The notes beneath the pieces are model-generated. The model saw only the letters and a list, made by a program, of their open reading frames with translations, did no database searches and had not been told where the DNA came from. Source: Rhizobiales bacterium 62-17 (lineage in GTDB: Bacteria; Pseudomonadota; Alphaproteobacteria; Rhizobiales; Beijerinckiaceae). From it: a stretch of 64,000 bases of DNA. Shown piece by piece: positions 8,998-17,331 of this stretch. The stretch lies in NCBI GenBank assembly GCA_001898965.1, contig MKVW01000005.1:186001-250000 (forward strand), given 5' to 3'. The translations under genes were made by a program, and so were the position numbers. Position 1 is the stretch's first letter; the number at the start of each line of letters is the position of its first letter.

Positions 8998-9070
8998 GGC
9001 TTCCGCTGCGACGATTTCGACGGTGGGGCTGGACGGAATTCCTTGACGGGACGGCGATTTCTGCCTATTT

Positions 9071-9220
9071 GGAGCACGCTGCATCGCAGCAAAGGGTGCT
9101 CCGGTCGCGTTAAGCCGTCTTTTCGGCTCCTCCGTTGAGCGCCCCATCTGAAACCCCACGACAGCCCGGATACGCGGGGCGCGTCCCCCAAACCAGCCTT
9201 TGAACGGCTTGAAAAGCCGT
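9071..9220 (+). promoter_or_regulatory. Structured 5' leader of the RNA helicase gene
   Basis: Several consecutive hairpins: a nested one GGAGCA...TGCTCC (9071-9076/9097-9102) enclosing GCTGC-ATC-GCAGC; AGCCG-N6-CGGCT (9113-9128); GGGG/CCCC (9176-9188); and ACGGCTT-GAA-AAGCCGT (9204-9220). The last one ends 25 bp before the preferred helicase start and would bury the alternative GTG at 9219. Leaders of DEAD-box helicase and cold-shock genes often regulate their own expression; that role here is inference. Confidence 0.4.
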
Positions 9221-9245
9221 GTCCGGGGCTAATGAAAGATTCATC

Positions 9246-10724
9246 GTGACCGATTTTGCGGCTCTTGGCGTTGCCGAGACCATCCTCCGCGCTCTGCGTA
9301 AGGAGGGCTATGAAACGCCGACGCCGATCCAGGCGCAGGCCATTCCCCATCTCATCAAAGGCCATGACTTGCTCGGTATCGCCCAGACGGGCACCGGCAA
9401 GACGGCGGCTTTTGCCTTGCCGATCCTCACCCGCTTCGCCGGCGAGCGGAAAGTTCCCGAACCGCGCCGGGCCCGCGCGCTGGTGCTGGCGCCGACGCGC
9501 GAACTGGTGGCGCAGATCGCCGAAAGTTTCCGCGCCTATAGCCGTTTCATGGGCATCCAGGTGGCGGCCGTGGTCGGCGGCGTCTCCTATGGCGGCCAGG
9601 TGAAGGCGTTGTCACGCGGCGTCGACGTGCTCGTCGCCACGCCGGGCCGTCTGCTCGACCATATGGACTCGGGCAATATCAGCCTGGCGACCACGGATAT
9701 CGTCGTGCTCGACGAGGCCGATCACATGTTCGACCTCGGTTTCATCGTGCCGATCCGTAAAATCCTGGCCAAACTGCCGAAGCAGCGCCAGAGCCTGTTC
9801 TTCTCGGCCACCATGCCGAAGGAGATTGCCACTCTGGCCGCCGAATTCCTCAAGAATCCGGTTCAGGTGGCGGTGACGCCCGTGGCGACCACCGCCGAGC
9901 GGGTGCGCCAGGAAGTCATCATGGTCGATGGCGGCGCCAAGCAGAGCATCCTCATCGAGCTTTTGAAGAACGAAGAGTTCCAGCGCACCATCGTTTTCAC
10001 CCGCACCAAGCGCGGCGCCGATCGCGTCAGCAAAGCGTTGGACATCTCAAAAATTCCGTCGGCCGCGATCCATGGCAATAAGAGCCAGGGGCAGCGGGTG
10101 CGGGCGCTCGACGATTTCAAACAGGGTCGTATTCGCGTTCTGGTCGCCACTGACATCGCGGCGCGCGGCATCGACGTGTCGGGCGTCAGCCATGTGATCA
10201 ACTTCGAACTGCCGGAAGTGCCGGAAAGCTATGTGCACCGCATCGGCCGCACGGCGCGCGCCGGCGCCGAGGGTGTGGCCGTCTCGCTGTGCGAGAACAG
10301 CGAGCGCGCTCTGTTGCGCGGCATCGAGAAGCTGACGCGCATGACGATTCCGGCGATCGAGCGGCGCTCGTCGCCGCCGCCGTCGGGCACGCCTTATGCC
10401 GAGCGTCAGGCCAAGAAGCCGCACCGCAAGGGACAGAATGCCGGCCCGCGCGGCGGACAACACCCGCAAGGTCATCGTCAGGATCAGCGTCAAGACCAGC
10501 GTTCTGCCGGTCCGCGTGGGCCCGCGCCGGTTCGGGGCGAACCGGGCGTGCAGGCCACCCATGCGCCGGGCGGCAAGCCCTATGCGAACCCTCATGCCGG
10601 CAAGCGCCATTTTGGCAAACCGGGTTCGGGCAAGCCGGGCTTCGGCAAGCCGAATGGCGGCCAACAGGGGCAAAAGCGCTGGGCCGGCGGCGATCGCGGC
10701 CGGGGCCAGACGGCGGCGCCGTAA
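9246..10724 (+). CDS. rhlE: DEAD-box ATP-dependent RNA helicase, RhlE type
   Basis: 492 residues. Core motifs are all visible: Q motif TPTPIQAQAIP, Walker A AQTGTGKT, PTRELVAQI, TPGRLLD, DEAD in VLDEADHMFD, SAT, and C-terminal ATDIAARGID and YVHRIGRTARAG. The core is followed by about 120 residues of basic Gly/Pro/Lys/His-rich tail with GKPGSGKPGFGKPNGG-type repeats, probably for RNA contact. It unwinds RNA in ribosome assembly or mRNA decay. Start: GTG 9246 matches the family's usual N-terminus (VTDFAALG); a GTG at 9219 lies inside a hairpin. A short frame ATG 9232 (five codons) overlaps the start. Confidence 0.92.
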   Translation: MTDFAALGVAETILRALRKEGYETPTPIQAQAIPHLIKGHDLLGIAQTGTGKTAAFALPILTRFAGERKVPEPRRARALVLAPTRELVAQIAESFRAYSRFMGIQVAAVVGGVSYGGQVKALSRGVDVLVATPGRLLDHMDSGNISLATTDIVVLDEADHMFDLGFIVPIRKILAKLPKQRQSLFFSATMPKEIATLAAEFLKNPVQVAVTPVATTAERVRQEVIMVDGGAKQSILIELLKNEEFQRTIVFTRTKRGADRVSKALDISKIPSAAIHGNKSQGQRVRALDDFKQGRIRVLVATDIAARGIDVSGVSHVINFELPEVPESYVHRIGRTARAGAEGVAVSLCENSERALLRGIEKLTRMTIPAIERRSSPPPSGTPYAERQAKKPHRKGQNAGPRGGQHPQGHRQDQRQDQRSAGPRGPAPVRGEPGVQATHAPGGKPYANPHAGKRHFGKPGSGKPGFGKPNGGQQGQKRWAGGDRGRGQTAAP

Positions 10725-10743
10725 TCCGAGACAGATTTTTGGC

Positions 10744-10771
10744 ACGGGCGGCTTTGGCCGCCCGTTTGCTT
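10744..10771 (+). terminator. Intrinsic terminator of rhlE
   Basis: Perfect nine-bp stem ACGGGCGGC / GCCGCCCGT with a four-base loop TTTG, followed by TTTGCTTTT. It lies 20 bp after the helicase stop codon. Confidence 0.75.
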
Positions 10772-10838
10772 TTGTGGCGCTTGCCGTTGCCCGAGCAAGG
10801 ACTATGGTGCGCCGCCTTGAGAGGTAGCGGAGTTTTGG

Positions 10839-11714
10839 GTGGTCGGCGCAGGCACGAATAAAACGCAAACCAATATCGCCGGCGGCCCGGCCGTCATCCT
10901 GGTGCGACCGCAGCTTGCGGTGAACATCGGCATGTGCGCGCGGGCGATGGCCAATTTCGGCCTCGACGATCTGCGCCTGGTCAATCCGCGTGAGGGCTGG
11001 CCGCGCACGGGCGCTTTGCGCAAGGGCGCCAATGCGGCCGCCGCTGGCGCGGTGCATCTGCTGGAAGGCGCGAAACTCTACGACAGCCTGGAAGAGGCGG
11101 TCGCCGATCTTAATTTTGTCTGGGCGACGACCGCGCGCGAACGTGGCCAGGGCAAGCGGGTCGAAGCGCCTGAGGTCGCCATGCGCGAGACCCAGGCGGG
11201 TGTCGTCACGGGCGCCAAGCACGGCATTCTCTTCGGCCCCGAGCGCACCGGGCTCGACAGCGACGAGGTGGCGCTCGCCGATGCCATCATCACCTTCCCG
11301 GTCAATCCGGCCTATGCATCGCTGAATCTGGCGCAGGCGGTGTTGCTCACCGGCTATGAGTGGTTCCGCGCCGCCCATGGCAGCGCGATGCCTTTCGCCA
11401 CGCCGGAACGCTCGCATCCAGCAACGCGCGAGATGATCGTGTCCTTCTTCGCCTATTTCGAGAGCAAGCTCGAAGAGGGCGGCTTCTTCCGGCCGGCGAG
11501 CAAAAGGCCGAGCATGCAGCGCAATCTGCGCAACATGTTCCACCGCATGCAATTGACCGAACAGGACGTGCGCACCCTGTGGGGCGCCATCGTGCGCATC
11601 GCCGAAGGGCCGCGGCTCGAAGCCAAGACGCGGCGGCGACAGAAACAGAAACAAGAAGAGGCCGAGACTGGTCAAGAAGGCGAGAGCGCGCTAGGCAAGC
11701 CGGGAGACGAATAA
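10839..11714 (+). CDS. trmJ: tRNA/rRNA 2'-O-methyltransferase, TrmJ type (SpoU family)
   Basis: 291 residues from GTG 10839. The SPOUT (trefoil-knot) SAM-dependent fold is indicated by the three family motifs: NIGMCARAMANFGL, HGILFGPERTGLDSDE and PVNPAYASLNLAQAVLLTGYE. TrmJ methylates the ribose at position 32 of certain tRNAs. A C-terminal extension of about 90 residues, ending in a very basic and acidic tail (RRRQKQKQEEAE), follows the domain, as in other TrmJ proteins. It lies 26 bp before the hydrolase gene on the same strand, so they may be co-transcribed. Confidence 0.88.
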   Translation: MVGAGTNKTQTNIAGGPAVILVRPQLAVNIGMCARAMANFGLDDLRLVNPREGWPRTGALRKGANAAAAGAVHLLEGAKLYDSLEEAVADLNFVWATTARERGQGKRVEAPEVAMRETQAGVVTGAKHGILFGPERTGLDSDEVALADAIITFPVNPAYASLNLAQAVLLTGYEWFRAAHGSAMPFATPERSHPATREMIVSFFAYFESKLEEGGFFRPASKRPSMQRNLRNMFHRMQLTEQDVRTLWGAIVRIAEGPRLEAKTRRRQKQKQEEAETGQEGESALGKPGDE

Positions 11715-11740
11715 ACGGCAAAGCCGCAGGGAGGAAACGG

Positions 11741-12466
11741 ATGACCATTCTCTTGGTGCATGGCGCGTGGGCAGGCGCGTGGTCGTGGCGCGATACGGCG
11801 CGGCTGTTGCGTAAACAGGGCTTCGATGTCTATGCGCCGTCGATGACCGGCATCGCCGAGCGTTCCCATGTCGATCCCCGTCAGGTGACGTTGTCGACGC
11901 ATATCGCCGATATTTCAGGCCTGATGCGTTATGAGGAATTGGAGAACGTTCTGGTCGTCGGGCACAGCTACGGCGGCATGGTGATCACCGGCGCGGTCGA
12001 TCGCGAACCGCAGCGTGTCGCCGGCATGGTTTATCTCGATGCCTTCCTGCCCAAGAGTGGGCAATCGCTGTGGGACATCGCCGGTCCCGAACGTGTCGAA
12101 ATGCAGAAGAAGGGGGCGATGGCGCATGACGGCGGTTTTTCGGTGCCGCGCCCCAACGTGCCGCCGATGCCGCCGGAACTGGCGGCCAAATGGGGGCCTC
12201 TTTTCACGCCGCAGCCCATCGGCACCATGTCGGAAAAATGGACCTCGGTGCGGCCGGAGGCTGAGCGCATCTGGCCGCGTCGCCACTACATTCTCTGCAC
12301 GGCCTACAAGGGCTCGCCCTTCTATCAATTCGCCGATGAAGTGAAGGGCAAGCCCGATTGGGACTACAGCGAATTCGATGCGTTGCACGACGTGGTGCGT
12401 TCGCATCCGGAGATGACGGCCAACCGCATCGCCGAGATCGCGCGAGGGTGGGGCGTCAAAGAGTAG
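11741..12466 (+). CDS. Alpha/beta hydrolase (small esterase type)
   Basis: 241 residues from ATG 11741 with GGGAGGAAACGG upstream. It starts TILLVHGAWAGAWSW (oxyanion region HGAW). The nucleophile elbow is VVGHSYGGMV with the catalytic Ser, and a C-terminal His (DVVRSHPEM) is the likely base. The sequence resembles the salicylate esterase/hydroxynitrile lyase-like group of cytoplasmic alpha/beta hydrolases. No signal peptide. The substrate cannot be told. Its 3' end overlaps the 3' end of convergent murD2 by 11 bp. Confidence 0.82.
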   Translation: MTILLVHGAWAGAWSWRDTARLLRKQGFDVYAPSMTGIAERSHVDPRQVTLSTHIADISGLMRYEELENVLVVGHSYGGMVITGAVDREPQRVAGMVYLDAFLPKSGQSLWDIAGPERVEMQKKGAMAHDGGFSVPRPNVPPMPPELAAKWGPLFTPQPIGTMSEKWTSVRPEAERIWPRRHYILCTAYKGSPFYQFADEVKGKPDWDYSEFDALHDVVRSHPEMTANRIAEIARGWGVKE

Positions 12467-13763
12467 TCGCCAGCTCCTTGAAGCGGTCGCCGCGTTCCTC
12501 GAAATTGCGGAACTGGCCGAAGCTCGGTGCCGCCGGGGAGAGCATGATGACGCCATCTTGCGGCGCGCGCGCCATGGCTTCGCGCACGGCCTGCTGAAGA
12601 TCGTCGACCGGCACGATGGGGAAGGGCCAGGTGCGATCCTGCATCTCCTCGGCAATGCGCCGGCCGGTGTCGGGCAGCAGCAGTAATGCCGAAAGGCCGG
12701 CGCCCGGCAGATAATCGAGCAGCGCCGCGTGGTTCTGGCCGCGATCGTTGCCACCGAGAATGAGCACGCAGGGCAGACCGCGATAGGCTTCGAGCGCGAC
12801 GAGGGTGGCCTCCGGCACAGTCGAGATCGAATCGTTGACGCAGAGCACGCCATTGCTGGCGCGGAACTCTTCCTGGCGATGACGCAATTGCGCGAAGTCG
12901 GGAATGGCGACGCGTTCGCGCAATCCCGTCACGCCGAGATCGTCGGCCACCGCGCAGGCGGCGGCGAGATTTTCCAGATTGTGATTGCCGCGCAGCGGGA
13001 ACTGGCTGGTGTCGACTTTCTGCTGCCGGAAGAACAGCGCACCGTCGCGCACATGGAAGCCGTCGTCGCGATTGTACCACAGCACGTTGGCGCGCTGAGC
13101 CGCATGCGTGCGCAGGCCTTCGTTGCCGTGATTGAGGACGGCGCGCGTTTTAGCGTCGGCGATCAAACGCAGTTTATCGGCATGATATTGCGCGATCGAG
13201 CCGTGCCAGGGCACGTGATCGACATAGAGATTGGTGATCACCGCGATGGAGGGCGCGTGGGCAAGGTCGGCGATCTGGTAGGACGACAGTTCCAGCACCG
13301 TGTGATCGCGGCCAGCCTTCTGGCCCAGGGCTGCAACACCGACATTGCCGAGCAGCGCCACGTCGCGTCCCGCCTGGCGCAGGATGTGATCGATGAGCCG
13401 CGAAGTCGTGCTCTTGCCCTTGGTGCCGGTCACGGCAATGGTGTGGGCCTTGGCGTTTTCCTCGAACCACAGATTGGTGGCCGAAGTGATCGTCGCGCCG
13501 CGTGCGCGGGCGGCTGTCGCTTCCTCACGATAAAGGCTGATGCCGGGGCTTTTGACGATCAAGTCGAAAGCCTCGCTGCGCAGCGCCTGTCCTGCCGCCT
13601 CGCCGGTGACGGTACGAACGTCAGCCGGTGGCGGGATATCGAGGGGCGTGTCGTTCAAGACCGCGAATGTGTCGGCCGGATGCAGCGCCTGCAGGTGGGC
13701 AAGCGCCGCCTGGCCTTCGCGGCCATAGCCCCAGATGGCGATGGTGCGCGGCTTAGCGGACAT
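12456..13763 (-). CDS. murD2: UDP-N-acetylmuramoyl-L-alanine--L-glutamate ligase MurD2
   Basis: 435 residues from ATG 13763; in-frame ATGs at 13769 and 13784 are possible, and all lie inside the 3' end of murL, so translation is probably coupled. It is a Mur ligase with N-terminal nucleotide-sugar motif IAIWGYGREGQA, P-loop VTGTKGKSTT (about 111-120), central NLYVDHVPWHG and C-terminal CVNDSISTVPEATL, LILGGNDRG and MLSPAAPSFGQF. These follow Xanthomonas MurD2 as I remember it (WGYGREG, NDSIST, GG.DRG, LSP.APSFG) more than housekeeping MurD. MurD2 adds L-Glu, not D-Glu, to UDP-MurNAc-L-Ala. The tight pairing with murL supports this; ordinary MurD is the alternative. Confidence 0.82.
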   Translation of the reverse strand: MSAKPRTIAIWGYGREGQAALAHLQALHPADTFAVLNDTPLDIPPPADVRTVTGEAAGQALRSEAFDLIVKSPGISLYREEATAARARGATITSATNLWFEENAKAHTIAVTGTKGKSTTSRLIDHILRQAGRDVALLGNVGVAALGQKAGRDHTVLELSSYQIADLAHAPSIAVITNLYVDHVPWHGSIAQYHADKLRLIADAKTRAVLNHGNEGLRTHAAQRANVLWYNRDDGFHVRDGALFFRQQKVDTSQFPLRGNHNLENLAAACAVADDLGVTGLRERVAIPDFAQLRHRQEEFRASNGVLCVNDSISTVPEATLVALEAYRGLPCVLILGGNDRGQNHAALLDYLPGAGLSALLLLPDTGRRIAEEMQDRTWPFPIVPVDDLQQAVREAMARAPQDGVIMLSPAAPSFGQFRNFEERGDRFKELATTL

Positions 13764-15117
13764 AGGCATCGAGCATGGCGGCATAGCGCGGTGGCAAGGC
13801 GTGATCGGGCGACGGCGTCATCAACTCGTCCCAGATCTCCTGCCAGTTCGGCATCAAGGGCTTGAGGCGTGGCGCCAGCGCGCGAATGATCGCGGCGTCC
13901 TGCCATTCGGGTCGTTCGGCGAGACGCAGCAGCGCGGCGCCGGATTCGGCGATCTCGCCGACGCATTCCCATGGCTTGTGGCCGGAGAGGCCCATCAATT
14001 CCTCATAGCCCTGGATCTGCGATGGATCGTCGAGCATGTTCTTGCCGAGGATGCCTTCGATGCGCGGCTTCTCCATCGCATTGGCGAGGATGAGGAAGGT
14101 GAAGCGGCACTTCGGGCAATCGCCGCACCAGCGCTTCGGCTCCTCTTTCGGATTGATCTGGAAGGCGCGGTTGCAGGAGGTGAAGGCGTGGTCGTAGCGG
14201 CTGACGCGTGCCATCAACTGGCCGATATGGGCTTCCGATAAAGGCCGCAGCAGCGAGAAATAGATGAGGCCTTTGTCGATGTGGCTTCTCACATAGGCTG
14301 ACAGATCGCGCTCGGCGCCGGTGGTCTTGGAGAACTGGTGATTGATGTCGCGGCCATCGACATTGACATTGCCTTGGTCGGCGGAGCGCTCGTTCGACAG
14401 GATCACCGTATCGAAGCCGTAAACAAAACTCGCCGCCAGCGCGATGAAACTGACGATGGCGGTGATCGGCACATGGCCGTTGAGCGCGCCCTTCTCGTTC
14501 AGTTCGAACAGCAGCGGATCGAGCTTGCGTGTTACCTTGGCGAAGGGCAGGCCGCTGGCGGCGGCGGATTCGAGAATGGGCTTTTTCGGATTGACGGCGA
14601 ACAGGCTCATCGGTTCGCCGCCGGCACGCAGCATTTCGACCGAGACGAGCGAATCCTTGCCGCCGCCGATCAGCACGGCGGCGCGGCGTGTCAGCGGCGC
14701 GGTGCCGGCGCTGCGCACCGGGCGGGTATTGTCAAAACGGGCGTTGAGGAAATCGACGCGCGCCGCGACGTCGAGCTTGTTGCGCACGCCGAATTCGCCG
14801 AGCCCGTCGACATAGAGGGTCTGGAAGAAGCGGCGCTGTTCGTCATCAAGGCTGGCGCCGCGAATGATGAGATGCCGGGGCAGGCAGGTCTTGTAATAGG
14901 AGACACCGGCCAGGATGTGCAGGGCCTCGAGCGCCGCCTCGAAACCCGGACGCAGCGGCGAGCCGGCTGAGGGTAGCGGTGTCTCGAAGGTCAGGCGCTC
15001 GGTGAAGGCGATCGTGTCGCCCAGCCGATAGTTCAGCGCCACTTCGCGCGCCGTCTCGTCGATGGCGAAACCGTCGAAAGTGAATGTGTCGGGCCAGTCA
15101 ATCATGGGATCTTGCAT
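13753..15117 (-). CDS. murL: UDP-MurNAc-L-Ala-L-Glu epimerase MurL
   Basis: 454 residues from ATG 15117 (450 from 15105); a reading from 15324 would overrun the divergent DsrE gene. MurL inverts the terminal L-Glu of UDP-MurNAc-L-Ala-L-Glu to D-Glu, replacing glutamate racemase in Xanthomonas. Visible features: a PP-loop-like IGGGKDSLVSVEML near residues 150-163, VILSNERSADQGN, and a cysteine cluster RWCGDCPKCRFTFLIL near 330. The gene overlaps murD2 by 11 bp in the order epimerase-ligase, a pairing that fits the two consecutive steps. Assignment is from recognition of the family; a biochemical test is lacking. Confidence 0.82.
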   Translation of the reverse strand: MQDPMIDWPDTFTFDGFAIDETAREVALNYRLGDTIAFTERLTFETPLPSAGSPLRPGFEAALEALHILAGVSYYKTCLPRHLIIRGASLDDEQRRFFQTLYVDGLGEFGVRNKLDVAARVDFLNARFDNTRPVRSAGTAPLTRRAAVLIGGGKDSLVSVEMLRAGGEPMSLFAVNPKKPILESAAASGLPFAKVTRKLDPLLFELNEKGALNGHVPITAIVSFIALAASFVYGFDTVILSNERSADQGNVNVDGRDINHQFSKTTGAERDLSAYVRSHIDKGLIYFSLLRPLSEAHIGQLMARVSRYDHAFTSCNRAFQINPKEEPKRWCGDCPKCRFTFLILANAMEKPRIEGILGKNMLDDPSQIQGYEELMGLSGHKPWECVGEIAESGAALLRLAERPEWQDAAIIRALAPRLKPLMPNWQEIWDELMTPSPDHALPPRYAAMLDAYVR

Positions 15118-15256
15118 GAGGGCTGTTGGGTGGCCCGCTTCGGCCGCGCCGTCAAGTCCGGTCTCCAGGGGCCCGGTTTGGCCGTCGGGAACAGGCTGCG
15201 CTCGGCTGGATGAAGTGCTAGCCTGTCGGTCGATCGATCGACGCAGGGAGCGCGAC

Positions 15257-15718
15257 ATGGACAGGCGCAATATTTTCAAGGCCGCGGTAGCCGCCGTCGG
15301 CGGCGTTTTCGCCACCAAAGCCATTGTAACCCAAGCTTCGGCTCAAGGTGCCGGTGGCGCAGCGAAAGTCTCCGCCAATAAAGTGGCCTATCATCTGTCG
15401 GATGCCGACAAGGTGGTCTTCGTTCTCGGTAATATCCAGAACCATCTCGATGGCGGCCCGAAGGGCGTCGAAATCGTGCTGGTGGTGCACGGGCCGGCCC
15501 TGAAGGGCTTTCATGCCATGTCGGCCGATCCGGCCGTGTCGCAGAAGGTCGAGAATTTCTCCAAGGCCGGCGTCAAATTCGATGCCTGCGGCAATACGTT
15601 GAAGGCGCAGAAGGTGGAACTCGCCGATCTGGTGCCGGGCTTCAAAGTGGTGGAAGAGGGCGGCGTCGTGCGCCTCGCCGAATTGCAATCCCTCGGCTAC
15701 GCCTATCTGAGGCCGTAA
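15257..15718 (+). CDS. DsrE-family protein with twin-arginine-like signal
   Basis: 153 residues from ATG 15257, with AGGGAG nine bases upstream. The N-terminus MDRRNIFKAAVAAVGG resembles a twin-arginine (Tat) signal and ends near QASAQGAG, so export to the periplasm is likely. The rest (about 35-153) has DsrE-like features: VVFVLGNIQNHLDG, VEIVLVVHGPALKGF and FDACGNTLKA with one conserved-type Cys. DsrE-family proteins include sulfur-relay carriers, but many periplasmic members have no known role. It starts 140 bp from divergent murL and is followed after 3 bp by an oxidoreductase gene. Confidence 0.72.
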   Translation: MDRRNIFKAAVAAVGGVFATKAIVTQASAQGAGGAAKVSANKVAYHLSDADKVVFVLGNIQNHLDGGPKGVEIVLVVHGPALKGFHAMSADPAVSQKVENFSKAGVKFDACGNTLKAQKVELADLVPGFKVVEEGGVVRLAELQSLGYAYLRP

Positions 15719-15721
15719 TCC

Positions 15722-16723
15722 ATGCCGCAGAACAAGGCGTTCATTCTGGCTTCGCGGCCGTCGCGCGAGGTGCCGGCGGGGCCGCATAATTTTCAGCTCG
15801 TCGAGAGTGAAACCGCTGCGCCCGGCGAGGGCGAGGTGCTGGTGCGCCATCATTATCTGTCGCTCGATCCCTACATGCGCGGGCGGATGAACGACGGCAA
15901 ATCCTATGCGCAGCCGCAGCCCCTGGGCGAGGTGATGATCGGCGGCACGGTGGGCGAGGTGGTGGCCTCGCGCAATCCGCGCTTCGCCGTCGGCGATCGC
16001 GTGGTCGGCACCGGCGGCTGGCAGCTTTATGGCCTCAGCGACGGCAAGGGCCTGCGCAAGATCGAGCCGGGCACGCCGATCCAGGCGTGGCTTGGGCCGG
16101 TCGGCATGCCCGGTGTCACCGCCTGGTATGGGGTCACGAAGATCATCGCGCCGAAGGCCGGAGAGACCGTTCTGGTGTCGGCGGCGACCGGTGCCGTTGG
16201 CTCGGTCGTCGGGCAATTGGTGAAACTGGCGGGCGCACGCGCCGTCGGTATCGCCGGTGGGCCGGAGAAGTGCGCCTTCGCGGTCAGCGATCTTGGCTAT
16301 GACGCCTGCGTCGATCATCGCGATGCGGATTTTCCGGCGCGGCTGAAAGAAGCGCTGCCGGGCGGGATCAACGGCCTGTTCGAGAATGTCGGCGGCGAAC
16401 CGTTTCGCCAGGCGATGCGGCGGCTCAATCCGTTCTCGCGCATCGCGCTCTGCGGTCTCGTCTCATCTGGCTATGACGGCACGCCGACGCCATTGCCCGA
16501 CGTGCGCGTGCTGCTCGATACGCGTTCGCGCCTCGAAGGTTTCATCGTCTCCGATCATCTGTCCGTGTGGCCGCAGGCACTGTCGGAACTCGCCGGCCAC
16601 GTGGCCGCCGGGCGCCTACGTTGGCGCGAAACCGTGGCCGAGGGACTTGAGGCTGCGCCGCAGGCGTTTTTCGCCATGCTGAAGGGCGGCAATTTCGGCA
16701 AGCAATTGGTGAAGCTGGTCTGA
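15722..16723 (+). CDS. NADP-dependent oxidoreductase, zinc-free MDR family
   Basis: 333 residues. It is a medium-chain dehydrogenase/reductase of the prostaglandin/leukotriene reductase (CurA/YncB-like) group, which reduces alkenal or enone double bonds with NADPH. Evidence: YLSLDPYMRGRMND near the N-terminus; the Rossmann glycine motif SAATGAVGSVVGQ; GPEKC and DYDACVDHRD-like cofactor region; and FENVGGEPFR. It has no zinc-binding cysteines. It follows the DsrE gene by 3 bp and is convergent with the HxlR regulator, whose stop is 1 bp away. Confidence 0.88.
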   Translation: MPQNKAFILASRPSREVPAGPHNFQLVESETAAPGEGEVLVRHHYLSLDPYMRGRMNDGKSYAQPQPLGEVMIGGTVGEVVASRNPRFAVGDRVVGTGGWQLYGLSDGKGLRKIEPGTPIQAWLGPVGMPGVTAWYGVTKIIAPKAGETVLVSAATGAVGSVVGQLVKLAGARAVGIAGGPEKCAFAVSDLGYDACVDHRDADFPARLKEALPGGINGLFENVGGEPFRQAMRRLNPFSRIALCGLVSSGYDGTPTPLPDVRVLLDTRSRLEGFIVSDHLSVWPQALSELAGHVAAGRLRWRETVAEGLEAAPQAFFAMLKGGNFGKQLVKLV

Positions 16724-16724
16724 G

Positions 16725-17237
16725 CTATTTGGCTGCGGTGGTTTGCGCGTCGCGTTGCGCCACCGCATCCAGATAAGCGGCCTGCAATTGCCCGAAGACC
16801 GAGCGTTCGGGCTTGGGCGCATCCAGATGCAGATGGCGCAATTCATCCATGAAAGCCCGCCACAGCGGCGGGCCGCCTTTTTCTAGAATTTCGGCGCGGA
16901 TCGACAGTTCCGGTGACACGGGCGTGTGCCGGCGGCCCCAGGCGCCCATCTGCGCCAGCAAAGGCACCAGTTCGATCGACGGCTCGGTGAGGCTGTAGAT
17001 CGCCTTCTGCTTATGGCTGGGGTCGTCGCGGCGCGACAGCAGGCCCGAGGCGACCAGCCGTTTCAGCCGGTCGGCCAGGATGTTCGAGGCGATGCCCTCG
17101 TCTGACTGGTTGAGCAGTTCGCGGTAATGCCGCCGATTGCCGAACATGACGTCGCGAATGACGATCAGACTCCAGCGATCCCCCAGCATTTCCAGGGTCA
17201 AATTGATCGGGCAACCGGAGCGAGGACCGGGTTCCAT
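16725..17237 (-). CDS. HxlR-family winged-helix transcriptional regulator
   Basis: 170 residues. The N-terminal HxlR domain includes CPINLTLEMLGDRWSLIVIR (Cys9 and the winged-helix start), FGNRRHYRELLNQSDEGI, ILADRLKRLVASGLL and the wing AIYSLTEPSIELVPLL. HxlR proteins bind DNA as dimers and often respond to aldehydes or reactive electrophiles through the N-terminal Cys. The C-terminal 60 residues are an extension of unknown role. It is divergent from the RibD-like reductase and GST genes, with a direct repeat between them that is a candidate operator. Confidence 0.88.
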   Translation of the reverse strand: MEPGPRSGCPINLTLEMLGDRWSLIVIRDVMFGNRRHYRELLNQSDEGIASNILADRLKRLVASGLLSRRDDPSHKQKAIYSLTEPSIELVPLLAQMGAWGRRHTPVSPELSIRAEILEKGGPPLWRAFMDELRHLHLDAPKPERSVFGQLQAAYLDAVAQRDAQTTAAK

Positions 17238-17251
17238 GACAGGCTCTCCAA

Positions 17252-17303
17252 AACTGCTTGCAATATAGGATCAGTTATGGCATTTCACAACTGCTTGCTA
17301 TTT
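17252..17303. promoter_or_regulatory. Direct repeat AACTGCTTGC, candidate HxlR operator
   Basis: AACTGCTTGC occurs at 17252-17261 and 17289-17298, 37 bp apart start to start, with similar flanks (AATAT and TATTT). It lies between the divergent HxlR-family gene and the reductase/GST pair. HxlR-type regulators often act from the shared divergent promoter; binding here is inferred. Confidence 0.5.
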
Positions 17304-17331
17304 GAAAGCGGTTTTGATGAAGGAGGCACTC

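Noticed and set aside
9232-9249. Five-codon frame ATG AAA GAT TCA TCG TGA overlapping the rhlE start, as a leader peptide
   Set aside because: Too short to support; no pairing of its codons with the hairpins gives a clear attenuator. Mentioned only as part of the leader.
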